From Bradyrhizobiaceae bacterium (GTDB lineage: Bacteria; Pseudomonadota; Alphaproteobacteria; Rhizobiales; Xanthobacteraceae), in assembly GCA_020853885.1 (NCBI GenBank), contig JADYXZ010000017.1, positions 62,001 to 126,000 on the forward strand: a DNA stretch of 64,000 nt. The letters are read 5' to 3'. Below, piece by piece: positions 30,944 through 38,958 of the stretch. The notes under the pieces are model-generated. The model saw nothing but the letters and a program-made list of their open reading frames with translations. It did no database searches and was not told where the DNA came from. A program made the position numbers and the translations under genes. Each line of letters opens with the position of its first letter. Within the stretch, counting starts at the first letter, position 1.

Positions 30944-31729
30944 ATGGCCGAAGTCACCGGGCCGCGCCCGCGCGTCGGGCTCTTTGTCACCTGCCTCGTC
31001 GACCTGATCCGCCCGAAGATCGGCTTTGCCGCCGCGAAGCTTCTGGAAGACGCCGGCTGCACCGTCGAGGTGCCGTCGCAAAGCTGCTGCGGCCAGCCCG
31101 CCTATAATTCCGGCGACCGCGCCACCACGCGGCAGATGGCCGAGCGCGTGATCGCCACCTTCGAATCCTATGATTATGTGGTGGCGCCGTCCGGCTCCTG
31201 CGCCGGCATGATCAAGCTGCATTATCCCGAGCTCTTTGCCGGCGATGCCGGCTGGCAGCGCCGTGCCGATGCGCTCGGCGCCCGCACCTTCGAGCTCGTG
31301 AGCTTCCTCGTCGACGTGATGAAGGTCGAGCGCGTGAACGTGATCTATGAAGGCACCGTCACCTATCACGATTCCTGCTCCGGCCTGCGCGAGCTCGGCA
31401 TCAGGGAGCAGCCGCGCAAGCTCCTCGGCTCCGTCGCCGGCCTGACCGTCGCCGAAATGAAAGATGCCGATGTCTGCTGCGGCTTCGGCGGGACCTTCTG
31501 CGTGAAGTATCCGGAAATCTCCAACGCCATCGTCGAGAAGAAGGCGGAGAATATCGTCGCCACCGGTGCGCCCATGCTGCTCGCCGGCGATCTCGGCTGC
31601 CTGATGAACATGGCGGGCAAGCTGCAGCGCATGCGCAAGGCGGTCGCCGTGCGCCACGTCGCCGAGATGCTCGCCGGCATGGCGCGCGAGCCGGCGATCG
31701 GCGAGCCGCCGAAGACGGGCGGCGCATGA
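30944..31729 (+). CDS. lutA: L-lactate oxidation Fe-S protein LutA (YkgE family)
   Basis: 261-residue CCG-domain protein, one of three subunits that oxidise L-lactate to pyruvate in the LutABC/LldEFG system. It carries two cysteine-rich CCG modules: QSCCGQPAYNSGD near residue 45, and CCGFGGTFCVKYPEI near 180, with DSCSGLRELG before it. Start ATG 30944 follows GGGAGGAAATGC. The family usually lies with lutB and lutC; here an acetyltransferase gene is placed between lutA and lutB, with ATGA overlaps on both sides. Confidence 0.93.
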   Translation: MAEVTGPRPRVGLFVTCLVDLIRPKIGFAAAKLLEDAGCTVEVPSQSCCGQPAYNSGDRATTRQMAERVIATFESYDYVVAPSGSCAGMIKLHYPELFAGDAGWQRRADALGARTFELVSFLVDVMKVERVNVIYEGTVTYHDSCSGLRELGIREQPRKLLGSVAGLTVAEMKDADVCCGFGGTFCVKYPEISNAIVEKKAENIVATGAPMLLAGDLGCLMNMAGKLQRMRKAVAVRHVAEMLAGMAREPAIGEPPKTGGA

Positions 31730-32253
31730 GCAGAACACCCGGCAGCCAGGAAAAAAGTTTCGCCCGCTCCGCGCGCCGCGAGGACGCGGCCGAGATCGCG
31801 CGCATCTACAACGAAGGCATCGAGGATCGCGTCGCCACCTTCGAAACCGATCTCCGGGGCGAGAAGGACGTGCTGCGCTGGTTCGACGAGGAGCGCACGA
31901 TGGTGGTCGTCGAAAGCGACGGCTGCGTGCTCGGGTTCGCCAGCGCCTTCGCCTACCGCCCGCGCGCCTGTTATGCGGGCGTGCGCGAGTTCTCCGTCTA
32001 TGTCTCGCGCGATGCGCGCGGCCGCGGCCTCGGGCGCGTCGCCCTCGAAGCATTGATCAAGGCCGCGCGCGCCCGCGGCGACTGGAAGCTGCTCTCCCGC
32101 GTCTTCCCCGAGAACCAGCCGAGCCTGAAGCTTTTGGTCTCCCTCGGCTTCCGCGAGGTCGGCACCTATGTTCGCCACGCGAAGCTCGACGGCGTCTGGC
32201 GCGACGTCGTGATCGTGGAGAGACTCATCGACGAAGGGGGAGGGCGCGCATGA
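31726..32253 (+). CDS. GNAT acetyltransferase, phosphinothricin acetyltransferase-like, inside the lut operon
   Basis: 175-residue GNAT protein of the Pat/Bar group: RSARREDAAEIARIYNEGIE, VATFET, the acetyl-CoA loop RDARGRGLGRVAL, FPENQPSLKLLVSLGF and the closing LDGVWRDVVIVERLI. Relatives acetylate phosphinothricin, methionine sulfoximine or related amino acid analogues; the natural substrate here is unknown. The ATG overlaps the lutA stop and its own stop overlaps the lutB start (ATGA each), so it is translated as part of the lactate operon. Confidence 0.88.
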   Translation: MSRTPGSQEKSFARSARREDAAEIARIYNEGIEDRVATFETDLRGEKDVLRWFDEERTMVVVESDGCVLGFASAFAYRPRACYAGVREFSVYVSRDARGRGLGRVALEALIKAARARGDWKLLSRVFPENQPSLKLLVSLGFREVGTYVRHAKLDGVWRDVVIVERLIDEGGGRA

Positions 32254-33743
32254 CCGTGCAGATTACCTCCCCGAAATTCAAGAAGAACGCGCGCGCCGCG
32301 CTGAAGGACGCCCAGCTCCAGCGCGCCCTTGGCAAGGTGGAGGCGGGCTTCATCGGCAAGCGCCGCGCCGTCGCTTCCCGGCTTCCCGAGTTCGAGGTAT
32401 TGCGCGACCTCGCGCGCGACATCAAGGACCACACGCTCGCGCATCTCGATCTCTATCTCGAAGCCTACGAGCGCCGCGTCACCGAAGAGGGCGGAACGGT
32501 GCATTGGGCCGCGACCGCCGAGGACGCGCGCCGCATCATCCTCGACATCTGCAAGCGCCGCGAGGCGAAGACCGTCACCAAGGGCAAGAGCATGATCGCC
32601 GAGGAGATCGGCCTCAACGATCATCTCGTCGAGCACGGCATCGCGCCGGTCGAGACCGACCTCGGCGAATATATCATCCAGCTTCGCAACGAGGCGCCCT
32701 CGCACATCATCGCGCCGGCGATCCACCTTAACCGCGACCAGATCGAGGCGGACTTCCGCCGCTCGCACGCCGACCTGCCGGCGGAGCGCAACCTCGACGA
32801 GCCGGCGTCGCTCATGGCGGAAGCCCGCGCCGTGCTGCGCGCAAAGTTCCTTGCCGCCGACGTCGGCATCACCGGCGCCAATTTCCTCATCGCCGAGACC
32901 GGCACGTCGGTCATCGTCACCAACGAGGGCAACGGCGACCTCACGCAGATCCTGCCGAAGACGCACATCGTGCTTGCGTCGATCGAGAAGCTGGTGCCGA
33001 CGCTCGAAGACGTCACCACCATTTTGCGCGTGCTCGCGCGCTCGGCGACCGGGCAGGAGATGTCGGTCTATACGACGTTCTCCACCGGCCCGCGCCGCGC
33101 CGGCGACCCCGACGGCCCGGAAGAATATCATGTCGTCATCCTCGACAACGGCCGCTCGTCCATGATCGGCGGCCAATTCCGCGAGATGCTTCGCTGCATC
33201 CGCTGCGGCGCCTGCATGAATCATTGCCCGGTCTATGGTGCGGTCGGCGGTCACGCCTACGGCTGGGTGTATCCCGGCCCGATGGGCGCGGTGCTGACGC
33301 CGTCGCTGATCGGCATCGACAAGGCGGGTCACCTGCCGAACGCGTCGACCTTCTGCGGCCGCTGCGAGGAGGTCTGCCCCGTTCGCATTCCGCTGCCGAA
33401 GCTCATGCGCTACTGGCGCGACCGCGAATTCGAGCGGCACCTTTCGCCCGCGACCGTGCGTTGGGGTCTTGGCTTGTGGGCGTTGTTCGCGCGCCGGCCG
33501 TGGCTCTATCGTCCCGCGACGCGGCTCGCCATGAAGACGCTCGCGCTGTTCGGCGGCCGGCGCGGCCGCATGCACTGGCTGCCGCTAGCCGGCGGCTGGA
33601 CGCGCCACCGCGATTTTCCGGTGCCCGAGCGCGACACCTTCCAGGCGCAATGGAAGAAGCATCGCGCGGAGGAAGCGAGGAAGAAGGCGCAGGCCGAGGC
33701 CGAAGCCGTGGAAGCCGGGAAAGCCGGGGAGAAGGCGACATGA
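32250..33743 (+). CDS. lutB: L-lactate oxidation Fe-S protein LutB
   Basis: 497-residue LutB/YkgF protein with an N-terminal LUD domain and a C-terminal 2x[4Fe-4S] ferredoxin region. The cluster motifs are CIRCGACMNHCPVYGAVGG (about residue 315) and CGRCEEVCPVRIPL (about 370). The N-terminal part has IAETGTSVIVTNEGNGDL, typical of LUD. The C-terminus is an Ala/Lys/Glu-rich charged tail. Overlaps the acetyltransferase and lutC genes by ATGA. It would pass electrons from lactate towards the quinone pool in complex with LutA and LutC. Confidence 0.95.
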   Translation: MTVQITSPKFKKNARAALKDAQLQRALGKVEAGFIGKRRAVASRLPEFEVLRDLARDIKDHTLAHLDLYLEAYERRVTEEGGTVHWAATAEDARRIILDICKRREAKTVTKGKSMIAEEIGLNDHLVEHGIAPVETDLGEYIIQLRNEAPSHIIAPAIHLNRDQIEADFRRSHADLPAERNLDEPASLMAEARAVLRAKFLAADVGITGANFLIAETGTSVIVTNEGNGDLTQILPKTHIVLASIEKLVPTLEDVTTILRVLARSATGQEMSVYTTFSTGPRRAGDPDGPEEYHVVILDNGRSSMIGGQFREMLRCIRCGACMNHCPVYGAVGGHAYGWVYPGPMGAVLTPSLIGIDKAGHLPNASTFCGRCEEVCPVRIPLPKLMRYWRDREFERHLSPATVRWGLGLWALFARRPWLYRPATRLAMKTLALFGGRRGRMHWLPLAGGWTRHRDFPVPERDTFQAQWKKHRAEEARKKAQAEAEAVEAGKAGEKAT

Positions 33744-34411
33744 GCCGCGATCTCGTGCTCGGCGCGATCCGCCGCTCGCTTGGCGTCTCCGGCGCGGAGG
33801 CGCTGCGCCGCACCGCAATCGAGGACCGCCTGTCGCGGCATCCGCGCGGCGTCGTGCCGGAACGCGGCGCGCTGCCGCCGAGGAAGCGCCTCAATCTCTT
33901 CCGCGACATGCTGGCGGAAGCGAGCGGGACCATGCAGGAAGTGGCCTCGCCCGACGAGGTGCCGGCGGCGGTCGCGGCTTATCTCCGCTCGAAGAACCTG
34001 CCGCTGCAGATCCGCCGCGGCTCCGATCCGCGCCTCGAAGCGATCCCGTGGCAGAACGAGCAGGCGCTGGAGGTCTCCGTCGGCCGCTCCGATGGCAACC
34101 AGCTCGCCGCCGTCAGTCACGCCTTCAAGGCCGTCGCCGAGACCGGAACGCTTGTGCTTACCTCCGGTCCGGACAACCCGACCACGCTCAATTTCCTGCC
34201 CGAGCACCACATCGTCGTGGTGGACGCCAAGGACGTGACCGGCGACTACGAAACGGTGTGGGACGCGCTGCGCAAGAAGGTCGGCAAGTACTTCCCGCGT
34301 ACCGTGAACTGGATCACCGGCGCGTCCCGCTCCGCCGACATCGAGCAGGTGCTCCTGCACGGCGCCCACGGCCCCAAGGGCCTGCACGTCATCGTCATCG
34401 GAAAGCCCTGA
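33740..34411 (+). CDS. lutC: L-lactate oxidation protein LutC (LUD domain)
   Basis: 223-residue LUD-domain protein, third component of the LutABC lactate oxidation complex. Recognisable parts are SRDLVLGAIRRSLG at the start, ETGTLVLTSGPDNPTTLNFL in the middle and NWITGASRSADIEQ with GAHGPKGLHVIVIG at the end. Start ATG 33740 overlaps the lutB stop (ATGA). It closes the four-gene unit lutA-GNAT-lutB-lutC. No lactate permease is seen nearby. Confidence 0.93.
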   Translation: MSRDLVLGAIRRSLGVSGAEALRRTAIEDRLSRHPRGVVPERGALPPRKRLNLFRDMLAEASGTMQEVASPDEVPAAVAAYLRSKNLPLQIRRGSDPRLEAIPWQNEQALEVSVGRSDGNQLAAVSHAFKAVAETGTLVLTSGPDNPTTLNFLPEHHIVVVDAKDVTGDYETVWDALRKKVGKYFPRTVNWITGASRSADIEQVLLHGAHGPKGLHVIVIGKP

Positions 34412-34497
34412 GCGGCGGACGGCTCGAAAAATTGCCTATCGCGTTCCATGCCGGACCTGTGCCAAACATCACCGCGCAAAAAAACGGGATAGGGCGT

Positions 34498-35748
34498 ATG
34501 GCTGTCGAGCCGGTCAAGAAGCGCGACGTCGTCTTCATCTGCGGATACGAGATTTCCCGCCCGGAAGCGCACCACCGCCGCTTCGCCAAGGAACTCCCGG
34601 TCTTCGAGGCGACCTGGAACGCGAAGGCGGACCTGTCGCCGCCCGCCGTCGATTCGAAAACCAACGTGGCACTCTGGAAGCTGCGCACCCGGGGCCAGAA
34701 TTGGCAGGTCGACACCGACTACCGCATGTTCTGGTGGGGCGATCTGATTGCGCCCGATTTCGAGCTGTCCGATTCGCGCCGCCTGCTCGTCGGCTGGGCC
34801 GCGCTGTTCGATTTCGTGCTCTCCGGCGCGATCGTCGAATATTTCCGCACCAACTGGCGCTACGCGCTCTTCTTCCTCTACCCTTACGTCCTCATGGCGC
34901 TCGTCGCCTTCGGCGGCTTCTACATCTCGCGCCGCCTGCTCGGCGGCATGTTGCCCTTCGCTGATATCGTCGCGGCCGTGATCGGCGTCGCCTGCGTCTA
35001 TGGCCTGCTCAAGCTGCCGGCGAAGCCGTTTTATGTCGGCTATCTTCTTAACGACTGGTATTTCGCGAGCGACCTCGTCCATCACCGCCGCGCCGGGCTC
35101 GACGAGCGGCTCGACGGTTTCGCCCGCGAGCTCGTCGAGCTTTATCGAAACGCGAAATCCGACGAGATGGTGATCGTCGGCCACAGCCTCGGCGCCGTGC
35201 AGGCGGTGGATGTCGTTGCGCGCGCGAAGCGCCTCGATCCCGAGTTCGGCATCCGCGGCGTGCCGGTGCATCTTCTCACGGTCGGCTCCTCGCTCCTGAA
35301 GATCGGCCTGCATCCGAAGGCGACGGCGTTGCGCGAAGCCGTGCGCGCCGTCGGCAGCGATCCGCACATCGCCTGGTACGAGTTCCAGGCGATCTCCGAC
35401 ATCGTCAATTTCTACAAGTCGAATCCGGTGACCGACATCGGCCTGCCCGCCACCGGCAAGCCGATCGTGCAGATCGTGCGCGTGAAACACATGCTGAAGC
35501 CCGAGACCTATAAGGGCCTCAAGCGCGACTTCTTCCGCGTACACCGCCAGTTCGTCATGGGCAACGAGCAGCGCTACTTCTACGACTACTACATGATCTG
35601 CTGCGGGCCGCTGCCGCTGCCGCTGCGCGTCGCCGACCAGAACGGCGCGGTGAAATCCTTCGCGCCGAACGGCGCCTTCGACCCCGGCGTGATCGACACC
35701 GGGAAGACCGCGAAGAGCGTCGCCAGCAAGAAGAGCAAAGTGTCGTGA
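34498..35748 (+). CDS. Membrane-anchored alpha/beta-hydrolase-like protein of unknown function
   Basis: 416 residues, family not recognised by name. The N-terminal segment KKRDVVFICGYEIS resembles the first strand of a hydrolase fold. A hydrophobic middle follows with two to three helices (about 122-146 and 153-172). Then comes the second part of the fold with a clear nucleophile elbow VGHSLGA (Ser230 in 228-232). Possible acid and base partners are Asp301 (AISDIVNFY) and His331 or His349. The C-terminus is Lys/Ser-rich. The membrane segments therefore split the hydrolase. Start ATG 34498 follows GATAGGGCGT. Its stop overlaps the GTG start of the next gene, a lipid/isoprenyl-type methyltransferase, so the two products probably act together. 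Confidence 0.75.
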   Translation: MAVEPVKKRDVVFICGYEISRPEAHHRRFAKELPVFEATWNAKADLSPPAVDSKTNVALWKLRTRGQNWQVDTDYRMFWWGDLIAPDFELSDSRRLLVGWAALFDFVLSGAIVEYFRTNWRYALFFLYPYVLMALVAFGGFYISRRLLGGMLPFADIVAAVIGVACVYGLLKLPAKPFYVGYLLNDWYFASDLVHHRRAGLDERLDGFARELVELYRNAKSDEMVIVGHSLGAVQAVDVVARAKRLDPEFGIRGVPVHLLTVGSSLLKIGLHPKATALREAVRAVGSDPHIAWYEFQAISDIVNFYKSNPVTDIGLPATGKPIVQIVRVKHMLKPETYKGLKRDFFRVHRQFVMGNEQRYFYDYYMICCGPLPLPLRVADQNGAVKSFAPNGAFDPGVIDTGKTAKSVASKKSKVS

Positions 35749-36329
35749 CCCCGACCATCGCGAAGATCATCTGGCTTGGCTGCGTGATTTCCTGGTGGCT
35801 GATTCGCTACCCCTACGAACGCAAGGTGAAGAAGAACGCGATTGCGGCGACCAGGCGCGACACGCAGGAATTGATCCTGCTCGGCATCTCGCTCTCCGGT
35901 CTCGGCATCATCCCGATCGTCTATGTGTTCGCGGGTTTCGGCGGCTTCGCCGAGCGGCCGTTCGTTCCGGCGCTTGCCTGGGCCGGGCTCGTGCCGGCGC
36001 TCGGCTCGCTCTGGCTGTTCTGGCGCACCCACAAGGAGCTCGGCCGCAACTGGTCGGTCTCGCTGGAGGTGCGCGACAAGCACGAGCTGATCACGAGCGG
36101 CGTCTATCGCTACGTGCGCCATCCCATGTATTCGGCCTTCTTCCTCTGGGCGATCGCGCAGTTCCTGCTGCTGCCCAACTGGGTGGCGGGGATTTCGGGA
36201 ATCATCGGGTTCGGGACGCTCTACGCCTTCCGGGTCGGCCGGGAGGAGGAACTGATGCTGGAGGCCTTCGGCGACCAGTACCGCGCCTACATGGCCCGCA
36301 CGGCGCGCATCGTGCCCTGGGTTTTTTGA
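35745..36329 (+). CDS. ICMT/PEMT-type membrane methyltransferase
   Basis: 194-residue integral membrane protein with about five helices. The signature of the isoprenylcysteine carboxyl methyltransferase/phospholipid methyltransferase superfamily is clear: GVYRYVRHPMYSAFFLW (RxxRHPxY) followed by REEELMLEAFGDQYRAYM, which binds S-adenosylmethionine. Bacterial members methylate lipids or unknown acceptors; the substrate here is not known. The GTG start overlaps the stop of the membrane hydrolase gene, strongly suggesting coupled translation. Confidence 0.85.
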   Translation: MTPTIAKIIWLGCVISWWLIRYPYERKVKKNAIAATRRDTQELILLGISLSGLGIIPIVYVFAGFGGFAERPFVPALAWAGLVPALGSLWLFWRTHKELGRNWSVSLEVRDKHELITSGVYRYVRHPMYSAFFLWAIAQFLLLPNWVAGISGIIGFGTLYAFRVGREEELMLEAFGDQYRAYMARTARIVPWVF

Positions 36330-36517
36330 CGGGCCGGCGGGCATTGCCGCCGTCCCGCCGATCCCAGTGACAAATTCGCAACATCTTTGGCCGAAACTGG
36401 GTTCCACGACGGGGCGGGCTAGCGGCTCGCGGGCGCCCTGCCGTAAAAAGGAGTCGCTTGCGCCGCGCGAGCCTGACGGCGCACACCAGCAAATCACGGA
36501 TGCGGATTGGGTCGGAC

Positions 36518-37297
36518 ATGAAGCGGTTATCGCGTGTGATTGCGACTGCGGCGGTCGCGCTTTCTCTTGCGGCAGGGCTGTCGGCGGCGCAGGCGCAATC
36601 GTCGTCGACGCGCAACGTCGGCACGCACGTCTATCTGCTGCGCGGCTTCATGGACATCTTCTCGACCGGCATGGACGACCTCGGCGTCAAGCTCAACCGC
36701 CGCGGCATCCGCGCCTCGGTCCACGGCCACGCCGAGTATCCGACCCTCGTCGATGACATCTCCGATCGCTATCGCAGGGGCATCCGCGAGAACGTCGTGA
36801 TCATCGGTCACTCGCTCGGCGCCAACGCGGCTTTCTCCATGGCCGAGGACCTCGGCAAGCGCGGGATCAGCGTACCGCTGATCATCGCCTACGACCCGAC
36901 CTCGCCGATGACGGCGAGCGCCAACGTCGCCCGGGTCGTGAACTTCTACTCGTCCACCAACGGCTGGGGTGTCGCCATCGGACGCGGCGCCGGCTTCCGC
37001 GGCTCCTTGAGCAACGTCGACCTGTCACGGCGCGGCGAGATGGGCCACACCGACATCGACAAGTCGCCGGCGCTGCACGCGCAGTCCATCGGCTTCATTC
37101 AGTCGATCGGCGGCGGGGGTAACAGCCGGACATCGGCCGCAGCGCCGAAGAGCGACGCCACCGAAAAGACGAACGGCGCGAAGCCGGAATCGAAGGACGA
37201 TTCCAAGCCGGGCTCGGATGCGGCGGCGAAACCCGCTGCAGGCAGGACCGAGACGGCGGCTTCCCCTTCGGCACCCAGCGCGCCCGCCAGCAACTGA
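36518..37297 (+). CDS. Exported alpha/beta-hydrolase-like protein
   Basis: 259 residues with a signal peptide (1-27, ending SAAQAQ), so periplasmic. The catalytic elbow is IIGHSLGANAAF (Ser99), with a candidate acid Asp126 (IAYDPTSPM) and base His177 (MGHTDIDKS), the order Ser-Asp-His of serine hydrolases. The last 60 residues are a disordered Ala/Ser/Lys/Pro-rich tail with no fold. Starts: ATG 36518 gives a clean signal peptide; ATG 36500 would add six residues. A lipase or thioesterase role is possible, but the substrate is not known. Upstream 36330-36517 shows no gene. Confidence 0.78.
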   Translation: MKRLSRVIATAAVALSLAAGLSAAQAQSSSTRNVGTHVYLLRGFMDIFSTGMDDLGVKLNRRGIRASVHGHAEYPTLVDDISDRYRRGIRENVVIIGHSLGANAAFSMAEDLGKRGISVPLIIAYDPTSPMTASANVARVVNFYSSTNGWGVAIGRGAGFRGSLSNVDLSRRGEMGHTDIDKSPALHAQSIGFIQSIGGGGNSRTSAAAPKSDATEKTNGAKPESKDDSKPGSDAAAKPAAGRTETAASPSAPSAPASN

Positions 37298-37371
37298 CGG
37301 GCTGAACGCCGCACCCGCCGGCGCTTCCGCGGCTGCTTGATGGCAGCCGGCGAAACGCGTACGCGAGAAGC

Positions 37372-38928
37372 ATGGCCGCCGCGGAATCTTCGCTGCAAGA
37401 CACGCAGGAGCCGGTGCTTCGGTTCCTCGCCGATCCCGCGACGCATGGCTTGGCCGCCGGCGCGGTGAAGCGCATCGACACGCACGGCGCGATCGTCTTT
37501 CTCGCCGGCCCGCGCGTGTACAAGATCAAGCGCGCGGTGAAATATCCCTATCTCGACTTCTCGACGCTCGAGAAACGCGCGGCCGCGATCGACGCCGAGA
37601 TCGAGGCGAACCAGCCGTTCTCGCCCGAGCTTTATCTCGGCAAGACGGCGGTCCGGCGCGCGGCGGACGGCAAGTTATCCCTCCAAGGCAACGGTGAGGC
37701 CGTCGAATGGGCGCTCGTCCTGCGCCGCTTCGACGAGAACGCAACGCTCGATCACGTCGCCGAGCGCCAAGGCATCGGCGACGCGCTGGCCCGCGCGCTC
37801 GGAGAAGCGATTGCTGCCGCACACCAGCGGGCCCCGCGCTTCGACGCAGCACGATGGATCGAGGCGCTCGGGCGCTTTGTCGAAGACGAGATCAGCGCGT
37901 TTCTGGCCGCACCCGAGGTTATCAGGTCGGATGACGCGGACCGGCTCGGCTCCGCGTTGCGCACGACGCTTGCCAAGAATCGTCCGCTCCTGGTTGCGCG
38001 TGGCGAGGCCGGCCACATCCGTCGCGGTCACGGCGACCTGCACCTGCGCAACGTCGCGCTGATCGACGGCAAGCCCGTGCTGTTCGACGCGCTGGAGTTC
38101 GATCCCGTCGTCGCGGCGGGCGACGTGCTCTACGATCTCGCCTTTCTCCTGATGGATCTGATCGACCGCAAGCTCGATCGCGCGGCGAACATCGTCTTCA
38201 ACCGCTATCTGGTCGCGGCGGCGGACGACGATCATCTCGATGCGTTCGCCGCCCTGCCGTTCTTTCTTTCGCTGCGCTCGGCGATCCGCGCCCGCGTCGC
38301 GCTCGACAAGCGAAAGCTCGTGCAGGGAAAGGAGCGGCAGGCCGCCGAAGCGGAAGCGCAGGACTACGCCGCGCTTGCGCTCCGCCTGATCTCCCCGCCG
38401 CCGCCGCGGCTCGTCGCGGTCGGCGGCCTCTCCGGCACCGGCAAGACCACGATCGCCGCGCGGCTCGCGCCGCCGCTCTGGCCCGCGCCGGGCGCCGTTC
38501 ACCTGCGCTCCGACATCGAACGCAAACGGCTCGCCGGTGTCGGCGAACTGGAGCGGCTGCCGCCGGACGCCTACACGCCCGAGGCCGCCGCGCCGGTCTA
38601 TGCACGGCTGATCGAGCTTGCGAAGCGCGCGCTCGCCGCCGGCCATTCGGTTGTCGTCGATGCCGTCTATGCGCGGCCCGGGGAGCGTGCCGCGATCGAG
38701 GCGGCCGCTGCCGAAACGGGCGTGCCGTTTCAAGGCGTCTGGCTGGAGCTTTCGTTGCAGGAGCGCATCGCTCGTGTCGGCGGCCGCCGCGGCGATGCCT
38801 CCGACGCCGACGCCGCGGTCGTGCGCGCGCAGGAGGAGTACGCCCTGGGCGAGATCGGTTGGCGCCGCGTGGACGCCGCCGGCTCGCCGGAGGAAGTTGC
38901 GAGCCGGGCGCAGGCGGCGCTGGCATGA
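37372..38928 (+). CDS. Fused aminoglycoside-phosphotransferase-like and AAA/P-loop kinase protein
   Basis: 518 residues in two parts. The N-terminal part (about 1-330) is an APH-like kinase fold with the catalytic loop HGDLHLRN (His220, Asp222, Asn227) followed by the metal-binding LFDALEFDP. The C-terminal part (about 345-518) is a P-loop kinase with Walker A GGLSGTGKTT (351-360) and a gluconate-kinase-like arrangement (AVHLRSDIERKRL). Such APH plus AAA_33 fusions are widespread and annotated only generally; the substrate is unknown. It stands 74 bp after the exported hydrolase and 30 bp before glcD, in the same orientation. Confidence 0.85.
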   Translation: MAAAESSLQDTQEPVLRFLADPATHGLAAGAVKRIDTHGAIVFLAGPRVYKIKRAVKYPYLDFSTLEKRAAAIDAEIEANQPFSPELYLGKTAVRRAADGKLSLQGNGEAVEWALVLRRFDENATLDHVAERQGIGDALARALGEAIAAAHQRAPRFDAARWIEALGRFVEDEISAFLAAPEVIRSDDADRLGSALRTTLAKNRPLLVARGEAGHIRRGHGDLHLRNVALIDGKPVLFDALEFDPVVAAGDVLYDLAFLLMDLIDRKLDRAANIVFNRYLVAAADDDHLDAFAALPFFLSLRSAIRARVALDKRKLVQGKERQAAEAEAQDYAALALRLISPPPPRLVAVGGLSGTGKTTIAARLAPPLWPAPGAVHLRSDIERKRLAGVGELERLPPDAYTPEAAAPVYARLIELAKRALAAGHSVVVDAVYARPGERAAIEAAAAETGVPFQGVWLELSLQERIARVGGRRGDASDADAAVVRAQEEYALGEIGWRRVDAAGSPEEVASRAQAALA

Positions 38929-38958
38929 TCTGCTAGAGTGCCGCAAAGAGGAAACCCC

